DNA from: Bacteroidota bacterium
GTDB lineage: Bacteria; Bacteroidota; Bacteroidia; Cytophagales; Cyclobacteriaceae
Direction: 5' to 3'
NCBI GenBank assembly: GCA_023417785.1
Contig: JAEZEH010000152.1
Location: forward strand, 1-42,355
DNA: 42,355 nucleotides
A program made the position numbers and the translations under genes. Positions 32,260 through 41,013 of the stretch are shown one piece after another. Each line of letters starts with the position of its first letter. Within the stretch, counting starts at the first letter, position 1. Under the pieces are notes generated by a model. It was not told where the DNA came from. It saw only the letters and a program-made list of their open reading frames with translations, and did no database searches.

Positions 32260-33186
32260 ATGAAGATTTATCACGGACTGGAGGACTTCAATAAACTAAA
32301 CTACGCAGTGGTGACCAGCGGCACCTTCGACGGTGTTCACCTCGGGCACCAGAAGATCCTTCATCGCCTTAGGGAAATCGCCACAGCTAACGAAGGAGAA
32401 ACGGTCGTGATCACGTTCTGGCCGCATCCGCGACTGGTACTCCATCCGGAAGAAGACAGCCTCAAACTACTGAATACTTTTGAAGAAAAAGCCGAACTGT
32501 TGAAGGATCACGGCGTCCATCATTTGATACGGATCCCTTTTACAAAAGAATTCAGTCAGCTGACCTCCGAAGAATTCATCTCCACCATTCTGGTTGATAC
32601 CATTGGAACGCGTAAACTGATAATCGGTTATGATCACCATTTCGGCAAAAACCGTGAAGGGAGTTTTGAACAGCTGAAGGAGAACGCCCCTAAATACGGC
32701 TTTGAAGTTGAAGAGATTCCGCGCCAGGACGTCGATCACATCGGTATAAGCTCCACGCAAATCCGTAAAGCCCTTGAGGATGGTGACGTCGAAAACGCCA
32801 CGACGCTTTTGGGCAAAGCCTATAGCCTCACCGGTCGCGTAGTTCCCGGTGATAAACTGGGCCGGATTCTCGGATTCCCAACGGCCAATATCGAAATCGA
32901 CACGCGTTACAAACTTGTTCCCTCGGATGGTGTGTACGCGGTACGTGTCGGCTATCAGCATGCCTATTACAACGGTATGTTGTACATCGGCAATCGCCCC
33001 ACCATCAATGGCGTGAAGCGAAACATTGAAGTGAATATTTTCGATTTCAACAAAGACATTTACGGCGATAACATCACGATACATTTCCACAAGCTCCTTC
33101 GCGGCGACATTCGATTTCAGGATCTCGAAGAACTAAAAGCGCAGCTGGCGAAAGATAAGAAGGCCGCCTTGACGGCGTTACTTTGA
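32260..33186 (+). CDS. ribF: bifunctional riboflavin kinase / FAD synthetase
   Basis: RibF phosphorylates riboflavin to FMN and adenylates FMN to FAD. The 308-residue protein has an N-terminal adenylyltransferase domain (SGTFDGVHLGHQKIL with the HxGH motif; ISSTQIRKAL) and a C-terminal kinase domain from about 185 (GRVVPGDKLGRILGFPTANIE, SDGVYAV, MLYIGNRPTING, NIFDFNKDIYG). It is the last gene of the ftsX-ribF run and converges on the histidine kinase gene. Confidence 0.96.
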   Translation: MKIYHGLEDFNKLNYAVVTSGTFDGVHLGHQKILHRLREIATANEGETVVITFWPHPRLVLHPEEDSLKLLNTFEEKAELLKDHGVHHLIRIPFTKEFSQLTSEEFISTILVDTIGTRKLIIGYDHHFGKNREGSFEQLKENAPKYGFEVEEIPRQDVDHIGISSTQIRKALEDGDVENATTLLGKAYSLTGRVVPGDKLGRILGFPTANIEIDTRYKLVPSDGVYAVRVGYQHAYYNGMLYIGNRPTINGVKRNIEVNIFDFNKDIYGDNITIHFHKLLRGDIRFQDLEELKAQLAKDKKAALTALL

Positions 33187-33250
33187 TTTCAGGTTTCGGA
33201 TTTCGGATTGCCTGGGTGCGGTGGTTTCGACTCCGCTCAACCCACTGGCC
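33187..33250. repeat. heptamer motif plus palindromic dispersed repeat, ribF-kinase gap
   Basis: The left part (33187-33210) has TTTCAGG-TTTCGGA-TTTCGGA in 7-bp register, related to the arrays in the trp operon. The right part (33219-33248) reads GCGGTGGTTTCGACTCCGCT then CAACCCACTGG. GTGGTT and AACCCAC can pair into a hairpin. Almost the same 30-bp sequence occurs at 39988. It may act as a convergent terminator, but there is no U-run. Confidence 0.7.
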
Positions 33251-33280
33251 TTACCAGGGACATTTCGCGTCACAGGGTGT

Positions 33281-35311
33281 TTAAGATATCGGAATATTAA
33301 CCTCGACACGCGTGCCCAAGGCAAAATCCCTGGCATCTTTCAAGTCGGTAATTCTGATCAGCTGCTCCAAACGTTCCTTGCTTAGCAACCTGAGCCGTTC
33401 TTCGGTGAGTTTCATTCCCAGTGATTTGCTCTTCGAAACGGACTTCTCCTGCAGAACTTTGGCTTGCGCCCGCCCTACCCCATTATCTTCGATGGTGCAC
33501 GTCAACTTATAACCTTCTTCCCTAATAAAAATCGTAAGCAGGCCGTTCTGTTCTTCACCTTTGTGCATCAGCCCATGCCAGATCGCATTTTCGACAAAGG
33601 GTTGCAAAACCATGGATGGGATATAGGTACTTTCAGGATCGATTCCTTCGCCAATAATGATTCTGTATTGAATCTTTCCCTTGAATCTCAACGCCTCAAG
33701 CTGAATGTAGGATTCCAGCATTTCCAATTCGTTTTGGAGAGGAACCGTTTGCTCTTCGGAGTTTTCCAATATCAACCTGATTAGTCTGGAAAATTTAGTA
33801 AGGTATCTCGACGCATCGTCCATTTCGCCATTCAGAATTATCCGATTGATCGAGTTCATACAATTGAAAAGAAAATGCGGATTGATTTGAGCCCGGAGCG
33901 CTTTTAATTCCAGCTCAGTCATCTGACTCCTGAAGTTAACTTCCCTGATCTCGTCGTTCTTTGCTGCAATAAGTTTTTGGTTTCTTAGCCGCTGGCGAAG
34001 ATTATAAACCAACAAAGCGCCAATCAATATCACGGCCACCAGACCGCCGACAAATGAATTCTTCAGCGTAGCCTGCCGTGCAGTCTCCTTTTCCTGTACT
34101 TCATTTTCGGCGGCAAGCAGGTTGATCTGCTGATCCTTTTTCTCTGTGTCGTATTTCGTCTGCAATTCATTCAGCTGGCGGCTCGTCTCTTCATTGAGGA
34201 CGCTATCCTTGATTGAAGCGTATAACTGGTGGGATTCATACGCTTTCAAAAAATTTTTTTCTTCATAATAAATTTTCGCCAATAAAAAATATAGATCCCG
34301 CAAAAGCGGCTTCGGTTTTACCTCAGCAGTCTGCGCAAAAGATTTGAGCGCATATTGTCTGGCCTTCGCATAATCCTTCAGGTAGAAATTAGTTTGCGCT
34401 ACCTGGAGCAATGTCGTGGCATGCTCAATTCTGTTTGGCAACCCTTCACGGATTGCAAGAGCCCTTAGATGAAACAACAGCGCGCTATCGTATTTCTCCA
34501 TTCTATTGTACATGGCTCCGATATTCTCAAGATCATACGCTATCCACTTTTGGTTTCCAAGGGTTTCATCAATATGCAACGCCTGTCGGAAACAGTCTTT
34601 CGCCTCCTTGAACCGCTCCAGATCGGAGTACACATTAGCCAAATTTCCCAGGACGTTTGCCTTGTCTTCCTGCGCATCGAGATTCTCATAAATAGAAAGA
34701 GCTCTTTGGTAGGTATCAATAGCGTCGTCATACTTTTTCATGTGGCGCTGAATGACACCGATACCGTTCAACGTAAACCCTATACTAAACATGTCGTTCT
34801 GGTCCTCGTAGATAGCGAGGATACGGTATGACGCGGCCAGGCTCTTGTCGTAGTTGCCCAAAGAAGAATTAACCGCACTAATCTGGAAGTATCCGCTGGC
34901 TACACGAGAGGAATCACCCACCGCTTCATAATAGGAAGCAAACTGTTTGAGATGATCCAGGGCCAGTTGAAGGTTGCCCTGATGCCGGGCAATCACACCA
35001 TAATAGAAATGTGAATAAGCAATGCGCTCCTCGTTTTTCAGTTTCTCAGCAAACACTCTGATGCTGTCGGCGTATTGTGTCGCTTTTTCAAGCTGATGCG
35101 CATGAATGTACTCCCAGGATATTTCACCCAACAATTTAAATCTGGCGTCAGGCTCCGTCGAAGCCTTGAGTGCCCCTACCAGGCTATCAACTTTTGTATG
35201 GGGCTGGACTAATTCATTGATGACTGATGTTTTGACATTCACCGGCTTTGCCAGCGATTGAGACCAATGACAGACAACGAAAACGGGCAGGACGATGATA
35301 AACAGTCGCAT
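33281..35311 (-). CDS. TPR sensor histidine kinase, LytS/YehU type, orphan
   Basis: The 676-residue protein has a signal peptide, TPR repeats over about 55-375 (for example YQISAVNSSLGNYDKSLAASYRIL and VLGNLANVYSDLERFKEAKDCFRQ), a coiled coil, a membrane helix (about 420-440) and a His_kinase domain. His479 in LRAQINPHFLFNCMNSI is the phosphoacceptor, and the ATP site shows FVENAIWHGLMHKG and IEDNGVGRAQA. Such kinases usually pair with a LytTR response regulator, but none is adjacent. The TPR part would lie outside the membrane and sense an unknown signal. Confidence 0.9.
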   Translation of the reverse strand: MRLFIIVLPVFVVCHWSQSLAKPVNVKTSVINELVQPHTKVDSLVGALKASTEPDARFKLLGEISWEYIHAHQLEKATQYADSIRVFAEKLKNEERIAYSHFYYGVIARHQGNLQLALDHLKQFASYYEAVGDSSRVASGYFQISAVNSSLGNYDKSLAASYRILAIYEDQNDMFSIGFTLNGIGVIQRHMKKYDDAIDTYQRALSIYENLDAQEDKANVLGNLANVYSDLERFKEAKDCFRQALHIDETLGNQKWIAYDLENIGAMYNRMEKYDSALLFHLRALAIREGLPNRIEHATTLLQVAQTNFYLKDYAKARQYALKSFAQTAEVKPKPLLRDLYFLLAKIYYEEKNFLKAYESHQLYASIKDSVLNEETSRQLNELQTKYDTEKKDQQINLLAAENEVQEKETARQATLKNSFVGGLVAVILIGALLVYNLRQRLRNQKLIAAKNDEIREVNFRSQMTELELKALRAQINPHFLFNCMNSINRIILNGEMDDASRYLTKFSRLIRLILENSEEQTVPLQNELEMLESYIQLEALRFKGKIQYRIIIGEGIDPESTYIPSMVLQPFVENAIWHGLMHKGEEQNGLLTIFIREEGYKLTCTIEDNGVGRAQAKVLQEKSVSKSKSLGMKLTEERLRLLSKERLEQLIRITDLKDARDFALGTRVEVNIPIS

Positions 35312-35514
35312 AACTATTCAATATTAAACCCGGCTTATGGAGAGCTTAGTTAAATATACATATTTTGCCAGCTAAAGGGAAGACCCGATCTCCTGAGCCA
35401 AATTACATTTTGATAAAAACGAGGACAGGATTAGCCGACCAGCCTTTATACCCTTTTCAGCGTTAAAACCCACGGGCAACAGTGAATACCGGAGACACCT
35501 CTCGTCAATATTCG

Positions 35515-36114
35515 TTATCCATTTAATATGTTCCGTAGCCTGAGATACTGCAGGAGCATAATCGTTTTCCCATCTTTGATTTCACCCGTTCCAATCATTT
35601 CATACGCGGCGTTAAAAGGAATTTCCATCACCTCGATATTCTCCTGTTCGTTTACCAGTCCACCTCCGGAACCGATCTTCATTGCCTCGGAATACTCGGC
35701 GATGAAAAAGTATAAAATCTCAGTCACGGATCCGGGCGACATATACGCCTCGAACACCTTTTCAACAGAATTGACCTTGTATCCTGTTTCCTCCTCAGCT
35801 TCCTTCCGAATGCAGTCCTCAGGGTTGTCGTTGTCTAATAGTCCTGCACACGCTTCAATCAAAAACCCGGCTTTGTTTCCGTTCAGGTATGTCGGCAACC
35901 GAAATTGTCGCGTGAGGATTACGGTCTTTCGTTGTTTATTATAAAGCAAAATAGTTGCTCCATTTCCCCGGTCATATGCCTCCCTTGAATGCGTCTCCCA
36001 TTCACCATTGTTTAACCGAAAATCGTAAGTCACTTTCTCCAGTCGATACCAGTTGTCTGAAAGGAGCTGCTTTCTGAGACTCCTGACGCGGTCATTTTCT
36101 AGTTGGGCGTTCAT
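35515..36114 (-). CDS. nudK: GDP-mannose pyrophosphatase, Nudix family
   Basis: NudK hydrolyses GDP-mannose to GMP and mannose 1-phosphate. The 199-residue protein aligns by eye along its length with E. coli NudK: LSDNWYRLEKVTYDF, REAYDRGNGATILLYN, VILTRQFRLPTYLNGN, the Nudix box around AGLLDNDNPEDCIRKEAEEETGY, EAYMSPGSVTEILYFFIAEYSE and GEIKDGKTIMLLQYL. All box acidic residues are present. It stands alone between two gaps of about 200 bases in which I see no gene. Confidence 0.93.
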   Translation of the reverse strand: MNAQLENDRVRSLRKQLLSDNWYRLEKVTYDFRLNNGEWETHSREAYDRGNGATILLYNKQRKTVILTRQFRLPTYLNGNKAGFLIEACAGLLDNDNPEDCIRKEAEEETGYKVNSVEKVFEAYMSPGSVTEILYFFIAEYSEAMKIGSGGGLVNEQENIEVMEIPFNAAYEMIGTGEIKDGKTIMLLQYLRLRNILNG

Positions 36115-36306
36115 CTGATTATAAGGAATATTATTGTTTCAAACTAGCTATCTGCCTTGATGCGGTTACATCCGCACTGCAACACCCTGTTTACGGATAG
36201 ACTTGCGCATCCAAAACGCCCTTGGATCCATTCACAATAAGTTCCCTTATCCATACTTCCGTAGGGAGTTTTAGTTACAGAGCGATAAACAATGCGACGA
36301 ACAATG

Positions 36307-36780
36307 TTATACCTCAGGAACGCTGAATCTTACGGCGTCTTCCGGCGTAAACTTATTTCTGAAAGTAAACGAATAGGGCGTCTCACCATTCCGTTGTAAG
36401 AAATCCAGTCTTTCCACAGCCTCTGCTACTGTTGGTATTTGATCCACTGGAGTATACCAAAGCGCCATGTGCATTTCCTTCATTTTTTCAAACCAACCCC
36501 GTCTCTTTTTAAAAATTTCGGTATGGTTCGAATTATAAACAAACTGGAATAATGATTCAATGCTTTCCCAAACCGACAGGTTCACAATAATAAAATCATC
36601 ATCATAAACCCTGATTGATGATGCATTATTACTATCATCCTTTAATCGCCAGACAAATCCCTTACTCGTTTCAGCAAGAAGATTTACAGGGTCGAGATTT
36701 TCGACAAATTCGGCCATTACGGGACTGTCAATCGGCCCCTTCATTCTTGCGATATTTATCTGGGCAAGGTGAAAATTCAT
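36307..36780 (-). CDS. DUF3291 family protein
   Basis: The 157-residue soluble protein matches DUF3291, a dimeric alpha/beta-barrel (antibiotic monooxygenase-like) family: LAQINIARMKGPIDSPVMAEFVENLDPVN, GFVWRLKDDS, VNLSVWESIESLFQFVYNSNHTEIFKKRRGWFEKM and ALWYTPVDQIPTVAEAVERLDFLQRNGETPYSFTFR. The biochemical role is unknown. No partner gene is close. Confidence 0.88.
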   Translation of the reverse strand: MNFHLAQINIARMKGPIDSPVMAEFVENLDPVNLLAETSKGFVWRLKDDSNNASSIRVYDDDFIIVNLSVWESIESLFQFVYNSNHTEIFKKRRGWFEKMKEMHMALWYTPVDQIPTVAEAVERLDFLQRNGETPYSFTFRNKFTPEDAVRFSVPEV

Positions 36781-36798
36781 TTGCGTTTCTTTATCCCA

Positions 36799-36830
36799 CG
36801 AAAATAAACGATCACAAAAAAGGAAACAAG
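36799..36830 (-). promoter_or_regulatory. candidate promoter of the DUF3291 gene
   Basis: On the minus strand CTTG (36830-36827), a 20-base spacer and TATTTTCG (36806-36799) lie 18 bases before the ATG. Each box differs by one base from TTTG and TAnnTTTG. Confidence 0.4.
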
Positions 36831-36926
36831 GTCAACCCAAACGTTAACATTAAAAGAGTGACTGATGTTCAAACGATGGTTCCATCGCTATCATTTGAAC
36901 TTGCGGTGAGTACGCCTGGGAGGAAC

Positions 36927-37586
36927 TCATAACGAAAGCAGATACCCGAGTTCGACGAGCTGCCCGCGTTCCTTTATCTCAACTGTTCGTCCGTTCGTGA
37001 GAACATAAATTCTGTCTGACGCCTCGGTGACGTGACGGTGCATATGATCGGAGATGATAATCCCTTTCCTGGACCTGACTTGTGCGACGATGCTTTTTAT
37101 TGTCTCAATGTGAATGGGCATCAGTCCCGTGAACGGCTCATCGAGAAAACAAAACGGCGCCGGCGAATGTAGAATCAACAGCGTTTCGATCAAACGCTGC
37201 CACCCACCTGATAGTTCATTTGGCTTGAAGTTTACGTATTCGCTTACCTCAGGAACAGCAGCGATAACATCATTAGCATCCACACCGAAAAGTTTAAAGG
37301 CAAGACGCAATGACAAATACGGCGGAATAAGTTTTTCCTGCGGCAGATAGGCAATATATCTCTTTCGAAGGTAGCCTCCCTGCAGCGATACACCATTTAT
37401 ACGAACCGATTTATGTTCCGCGTCAAGTATTCCGAAAACCACCTTCATCAGCGATGATTTTCCGGAACCGTTTCTCCCCAGAAGTCCGACCACCTCTCCC
37501 TGTCTGCATTGCATGTAGACCCCCGAGAGTATTCTCCGGCCGTCGAAGCTCAGTTCAACACTATCGAATTCAAGTACATCTCTCAT
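36927..37586 (-). CDS. ABC transporter ATP-binding protein
   Basis: The 219-residue ATPase (from the ATG at 37586) has Walker A GRNGSGKSS, a Q-loop YLPQEK, signature NELSGGWQRLIE, Walker B CFLDEPF, and an H-loop SDHMHRHV. The signature and the DHMHR loop are of the LptB/Bacteroidota type rather than of typical importers. Its start overlaps the stop of the small membrane protein upstream (ATGA), so the two probably form one transporter. The substrate is unknown. Confidence 0.9.
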   Translation of the reverse strand: MRDVLEFDSVELSFDGRRILSGVYMQCRQGEVVGLLGRNGSGKSSLMKVVFGILDAEHKSVRINGVSLQGGYLRKRYIAYLPQEKLIPPYLSLRLAFKLFGVDANDVIAAVPEVSEYVNFKPNELSGGWQRLIETLLILHSPAPFCFLDEPFTGLMPIHIETIKSIVAQVRSRKGIIISDHMHRHVTEASDRIYVLTNGRTVEIKERGQLVELGYLLSL

Positions 37587-37918
37587 AAGAGCAATTTGAT
37601 AGTCAACCACGAAAGCAAAAACCAGATGAGCATATCCAAAATGAATGTGAACGTAAATATTCTGATCTTGCTATAGCCCAGGTTAGCAAAAAAGCAGAAT
37701 TGCTCCGAACGATAGTAATTGATGTACAATCCGAGCAGTGTATTCGTCAGCACCTTGGTCCAGAAAACCACTACCATGTATTGCCAGGACCCATAGGCCA
37801 GGACAAGAACACATCCAAAGAGACTAATCCCCAGGACGATCCATGAAAAATTTCGATAGAAGGTCAGGACAACCTGCATGGGCGACGAGAAACAAAAACC
37901 AAGCCATGCCGGATACAT
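37583..37918 (-). CDS. small membrane protein coupled to the ABC ATPase
   Basis: Three to four hydrophobic segments are visible (SWIVLGISLFGCVLVLAYG, MVVVFWTKVLTNTLLGLYI, IFTFTFILDMLIWFLLSWL) in about 110 residues, short for an ABC permease. I use the ATG at 37918 (MYPAWLGFCF). A TTG at 37957 would add 13 residues, and an in-frame stop lies five codons further upstream. The abrupt 5' end next to a region of different appearance leaves open that the gene is truncated. The ATGA overlap with the ATPase supports a shared transporter. Confidence 0.65.
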   Translation of the reverse strand: MYPAWLGFCFSSPMQVVLTFYRNFSWIVLGISLFGCVLVLAYGSWQYMVVVFWTKVLTNTLLGLYINYYRSEQFCFFANLGYSKIRIFTFTFILDMLIWFLLSWLTIKLLL

Positions 37919-37957
37919 GTAGATATCCAGGTACCGTTGAATTGAGACGACGCTCAA

Positions 37958-38199
37958 CTTCGGTGTCCGTTATCCAAATGTGTGCGCCGAGGGTTCATCG
38001 TGAACCGCCGGACCCGTCGGGATCCATCGACGCCGGACTCTTTTTTTCCCATTCGTCTCTGGGTTCGGTAATTATTGCCCCGGGTAAGTTCCTCAGCCTT
38101 CGGTCTCGTACTGCGAACTCCCTCTAATCAAAATGCCCCCGGTATCAAATCATTAGCCCCCGTCTCTTGGGGCATGTTGTCTTCGCGCCACCAACACGC
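37958..38199. other. intergenic region without recognisable gene, possibly a gene remnant
   Basis: About 240 bases with GC-rich runs (GCCCCCGG and GCCCCCGT 24 bases apart, a GCCCC/GGGGC pairing, CCGGACCCGTCGGGATCC) and no convincing start. The minus strand has a stretch open for about 80 codons in a frame different from the ABC membrane gene, running through it. I recognise no protein family, so degraded insertion or gene sequence is only a guess. Confidence 0.4.
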
Positions 38200-38751
38200 C
38201 TATGGTCGCATAGGTGGACCAAGGAGCTCTTGCCCATGCTTAGCAAGTATCTTTGCCAGCTCCGTTTCAGTTAGTGGTGCCTTAAGCTCATTTAACTCTT
38301 TGAACATGTCTTCCAATGTACCGGCCGGATTTACCGCATACAGCAATTTGCCATTTTCAGAAAGTTGAAGCCACTGATGCGGAATGTTTCGCGGAAGAAA
38401 AATCGTATCCCCAGGATGCAATTCACTTTTCATTTCTCCACAAACAAAGCGATATTGTCCATCAATAACATAAAAGAATTCATCCTGGTGAAAATGTACG
38501 TGTAGTGGTGTGGCCGCATTTCCATTACCATTAAAAAGAAAGACACTCATTGCATTTCCTGTATCCTTTCTTGAAATCACAATGTCATTGGGATGAGTTC
38601 CCATGAATTTCATCATCTGTTCGCCAGAGCGGTTTTTACCAGAGCGTACAATAAAGGGTTCTTTTGTATTTACGGTATCGGCAGCAATCTTGGTAAAAGC
38701 AAACGCCGGCAGAGCTGCCATTGTTGTGAGAAGAAATTGGTTTCGTTTCAT
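38200..38751 (-). CDS. secreted cupin-domain protein
   Basis: The 183-residue protein starts with a signal-like MKRNQFLLTTMAALPAFAFT and has one cupin domain (about 75-150). Motif 1 is TPLHVHFHQDEFFYVIDGQYRF with the His-x-His-Glu metal set; motif 2 is LHPGDTIFLPRNIPHQW. A metal-dependent dioxygenase, isomerase or sugar-binding role are all possible; the sequence does not decide. An AraC-type regulator gene lies 69 bases upstream on the same strand. Confidence 0.88.
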   Translation of the reverse strand: MKRNQFLLTTMAALPAFAFTKIAADTVNTKEPFIVRSGKNRSGEQMMKFMGTHPNDIVISRKDTGNAMSVFLFNGNGNAATPLHVHFHQDEFFYVIDGQYRFVCGEMKSELHPGDTIFLPRNIPHQWLQLSENGKLLYAVNPAGTLEDMFKELNELKAPLTETELAKILAKHGQELLGPPMRP

Positions 38752-38770
38752 GATTGAAATTTTAGTTTTA

Positions 38771-38778
38771 CAAAACTA
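38771..38778 (-). promoter_or_regulatory. candidate -7 box (TAGTTTTG) of the cupin gene
   Basis: On the minus strand TAGTTTTG matches TAnnTTTG exactly, 19 bases before the cupin ATG. No TTTG box lies at the proper distance, as might be expected for a promoter that needs an activator such as the adjacent AraC protein; that is inference. Confidence 0.35.
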
Positions 38779-38820
38779 GCTTCAACTGAGACGACCTTAG
38801 TGGTATAAAAAAGACAAGTT

Positions 38821-39648
38821 CTATTCCAGTCTTAATATTCTTTCCGGTGACTGGTTATCCTCACTTACCCAGATTACAGGTGAGACGCCGGCGAATTCTT
38901 TAAAGTCCTTAACCAGATGCTGATAATCTGAATAATCGAATAAAACAGCAATAGTCAACCAGTCTGCGTCAGGGTGCATTTCCTTATATTGATATGCTTT
39001 GTAAAATCGGATGATACGGCTGTAAAGTTTTGGACCTACGCCAATACGCTCGGTAAATCTCCGGTTGAATTGTCGTGGAGAAAGAGAGGCTTGATTGGCT
39101 AAACAATCCAGGGAGAACTTCGAAGATTCTGCGTACATGAAGGCAGCAACTTTATCAATGATGTTGCTATCTTTCTTAGGATTTTTGATTTTACTTAATA
39201 AGTATGATTCTACGATTTGAATCATTTGTACATATTTTTTTTTACAGGCTGCCAATCTTTCATTGATATCCTCCACTTCTCTGTTTATGACTGCGGCCGC
39301 ATCAGAATATTGGTCTGTAAACTCGAAAAGCGGAATACCTAACAGGCGGTATAATGTTCCAGGATGAAAATGAACCCGTAGCATTAAATACTCCTGAGTC
39401 AGATGGAAGTTATAGCGGCTTACCTGCTGACCGAAAATTGATACTTTAGGTGCAGGTATAATGCTCCCGGTGCACTGGTCTCCGATGGATACAAATCCTC
39501 TGGGAAAGAAAGTGATTCCTTGTTCTGGTTTAGGCGCATATGGCTTTAAGGGAACGGGTTCATTGCTGGCAAAGATGAAGTGAGCCACTAAGTAATCTCT
39601 TACAAAGTCTTGAAGAACTGGACTTGGCGCGATGTACTTATAAATCAT
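38821..39648 (-). CDS. AraC family transcriptional regulator
   Basis: The 275-residue protein has an N-terminal sensor part (about 1-150; PVLQDFVRDYLVAHFIF, LRVHFHPGTLYRLLGIPLFEF) of the DUF6597 type and a C-terminal AraC DNA-binding domain with two helix-turn-helix units (FSLDCLANQASLSPRQFNRRFTERIGVGPKLYSRIIRF and WLTIAVLFDYSDYQHLVKDFKEFAGVSP). The effector is unknown. Orientation and spacing suggest it controls the cupin gene or itself. Confidence 0.9.
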   Translation of the reverse strand: MIYKYIAPSPVLQDFVRDYLVAHFIFASNEPVPLKPYAPKPEQGITFFPRGFVSIGDQCTGSIIPAPKVSIFGQQVSRYNFHLTQEYLMLRVHFHPGTLYRLLGIPLFEFTDQYSDAAAVINREVEDINERLAACKKKYVQMIQIVESYLLSKIKNPKKDSNIIDKVAAFMYAESSKFSLDCLANQASLSPRQFNRRFTERIGVGPKLYSRIIRFYKAYQYKEMHPDADWLTIAVLFDYSDYQHLVKDFKEFAGVSPVIWVSEDNQSPERILRLE

Positions 39649-40173
39649 AGCTCATTTGTAGAGTCACGATAATATCCCTAACCGATCAGGCGGTCTTACC
39701 GTCGATTCCGAAGACTGGCCAAACGTCTCTTACAGCGGTTCATTGGTTCGTTAAGTAAGGTAGAAACTTTTTTACATTAATCAGGGGCCTCGTGGAGCAA
39801 CATTCTCCTCGTCGAGATACCTCGGCGCGACCGCTTTCGGTTTGACTCTGAAATATTCAATTGATCGGGACAGGCGCTTCGAGGCTTGCGCACCATTTTG
39901 ATCAATGTCTGGATTAGGATAGTTGTTTACTGAACAAACCGGGTCCGTTTCTGGGGGCGTCGCGCTGAGTTCTTTCTTTCCCGCTCCGCGGTGGCTTCGA
40001 CTCCGCTCAGCGACCAGGGAGACTCCGCTCAGCCACCAGGCAAGATGCGCTCAGGCACCGGGTCAGGCTATCTGGTATTCAAAACCGTTTCCGCTATCAA
40101 AACCTGAGATTCGGATGTGAGCTCCCGTTCTCTCAAAACTTCCCCGATCTTAAAAGATCTGCCCAAGAACTGG
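39649..40173. other. long intergenic region with palindromic repeats, no gene seen
   Basis: Nothing protein-like was found in these 525 bases. Open frames are short and lack family features. The right half holds the degenerate palindromic repeats at 39988-40066 and a GATCTT-AA-AAGATC palindrome (40147-40160) close to the beta-lactamase stop. The AraC promoter should lie in the left part but I cannot point to it. Confidence 0.6.
39988..40066. repeat. three degenerate copies of a palindromic dispersed repeat
   Basis: Copy 1 (39988-40016) has GCGGTGGCTTCGACTCCGCT followed by CAGCGACC. Copy 2 (40018-40040) has GACTCCGCTCAGCCACC. Copy 3 (40044-40066) has ATGCGCTCAGGCACCGG. Across copies GTGGCT can pair with AGCCAC. 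Copy 1 shares about 24 of 30 bases with 33219-33248, so this is a dispersed element and not local noise. Confidence 0.75.
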
Positions 40174-41013
40174 CTACTCCTGATATTTATTTGTGATTAG
40201 TCCCAAGTCCCGCAGCACCGCAAAGGTGACTCCTTTCCTCCCACCATTAAGGATATCCATATTGTTCTCAGACTCAAGATGCGTTGCAAAGAAATACACA
40301 TTATCTCCGGCTTCAATCCATCCAACATACCAGCCGAACCAAAGACTATCATGAGAACACATTCCCGTTTTAGCAAAAAGCCTGTACTCGTCATTCTGCT
40401 CGATTAGCATAATATCCTTAACCAGTTTTTGACTCCTTCGGCTGAACGCCAATTCATCCTTGTAAAGCTTTCTCAGAAACGCGACCTGCTCCACCTGGGA
40501 GATTCGCAGCTTCCCGCCCATGTCACTCAACCAGAACTCGTCGACCTTCTCGTTTATGTCTTCATTCCCATAATTGTTCAGGGATATCAACCGCTGCATC
40601 GCCTCTACGCCTATTCTCCTTGCAACTTCCTGATAGTACCAGACCACAGAATATTTAAACGCAGAATTCAGACTGTTTGGCCGGTGCCAGGGCGCATACT
40701 TTCCTCTCTTCACACTATCCCATTGAATAACGTAACTGGTATCCGTAATCACTCCGGTTTCGAGCCCTGCCAGGGAATTGAATATTTTAAACGTTGAAGC
40801 AGGACTATATCGATTATGTGCTCGTTCCTTATCATAGTACACGAACTTGTCGCTATTGAGATCATAGATGACCAGGGAACCCGTTACGCCATACTCCTTG
40901 AAATATTTTGAATATTCTGCGGGCAGTTCAACTTCCCTGTTTTGTGAAAAAACATTTGTGCTGGCAAGCAGGATGATGGCCAGCAGAAAAAGGAAGGAGC
41001 TTCTATTGTTCAT
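40174..41013 (-). CDS. class D (OXA-like) beta-lactamase
   Basis: From the ATG at 41013 the protein has 279 residues with a signal peptide (MNNRSSFLFLLAIILLAST). All class D motifs are present: Ser73-x-x-Lys76 in SPASTFKIF (nucleophile and the Lys that is carboxylated), Ser122-Val-Val in KYSVVWYYQE, Tyr148-Gly-Asn, Trp161 in FWL, and Lys215-Thr-Gly in AKTGMC. It should be an active periplasmic serine beta-lactamase. The spectrum cannot be told. It is not flanked by insertion sequences or integron features, so it looks like a resident gene. The ATG at 41061 is less likely. Confidence 0.93.
   Translation of the reverse strand: MNNRSSFLFLLAIILLASTNVFSQNREVELPAEYSKYFKEYGVTGSLVIYDLNSDKFVYYDKERAHNRYSPASTFKIFNSLAGLETGVITDTSYVIQWDSVKRGKYAPWHRPNSLNSAFKYSVVWYYQEVARRIGVEAMQRLISLNNYGNEDINEKVDEFWLSDMGGKLRISQVEQVAFLRKLYKDELAFSRRSQKLVKDIMLIEQNDEYRLFAKTGMCSHDSLWFGWYVGWIEAGDNVYFFATHLESENNMDILNGGRKGVTFAVLRDLGLITNKYQE

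Noticed and set aside
35312..35514. Possible tRNA or small RNA in the kinase/nudK gap.
   Set aside because: No cloverleaf, T-arm or CCA-like end could be found; nothing supported is present.
36160..36185. TGCGG-TTACAT-CCGCA hairpin between nudK and DUF3291 as a terminator.
   Set aside because: A 5-bp stem with no U-run on either strand.
37843..38127. A 94-codon plus-strand frame in and beside the ABC membrane gene.
   Set aside because: No recognisable motif, and half of it is antisense to the membrane protein.
39923..40120. A 65-codon plus-strand frame in the long AraC/beta-lactamase gap.
   Set aside because: It runs through the palindromic repeats and its composition follows them; no ribosome site or family.
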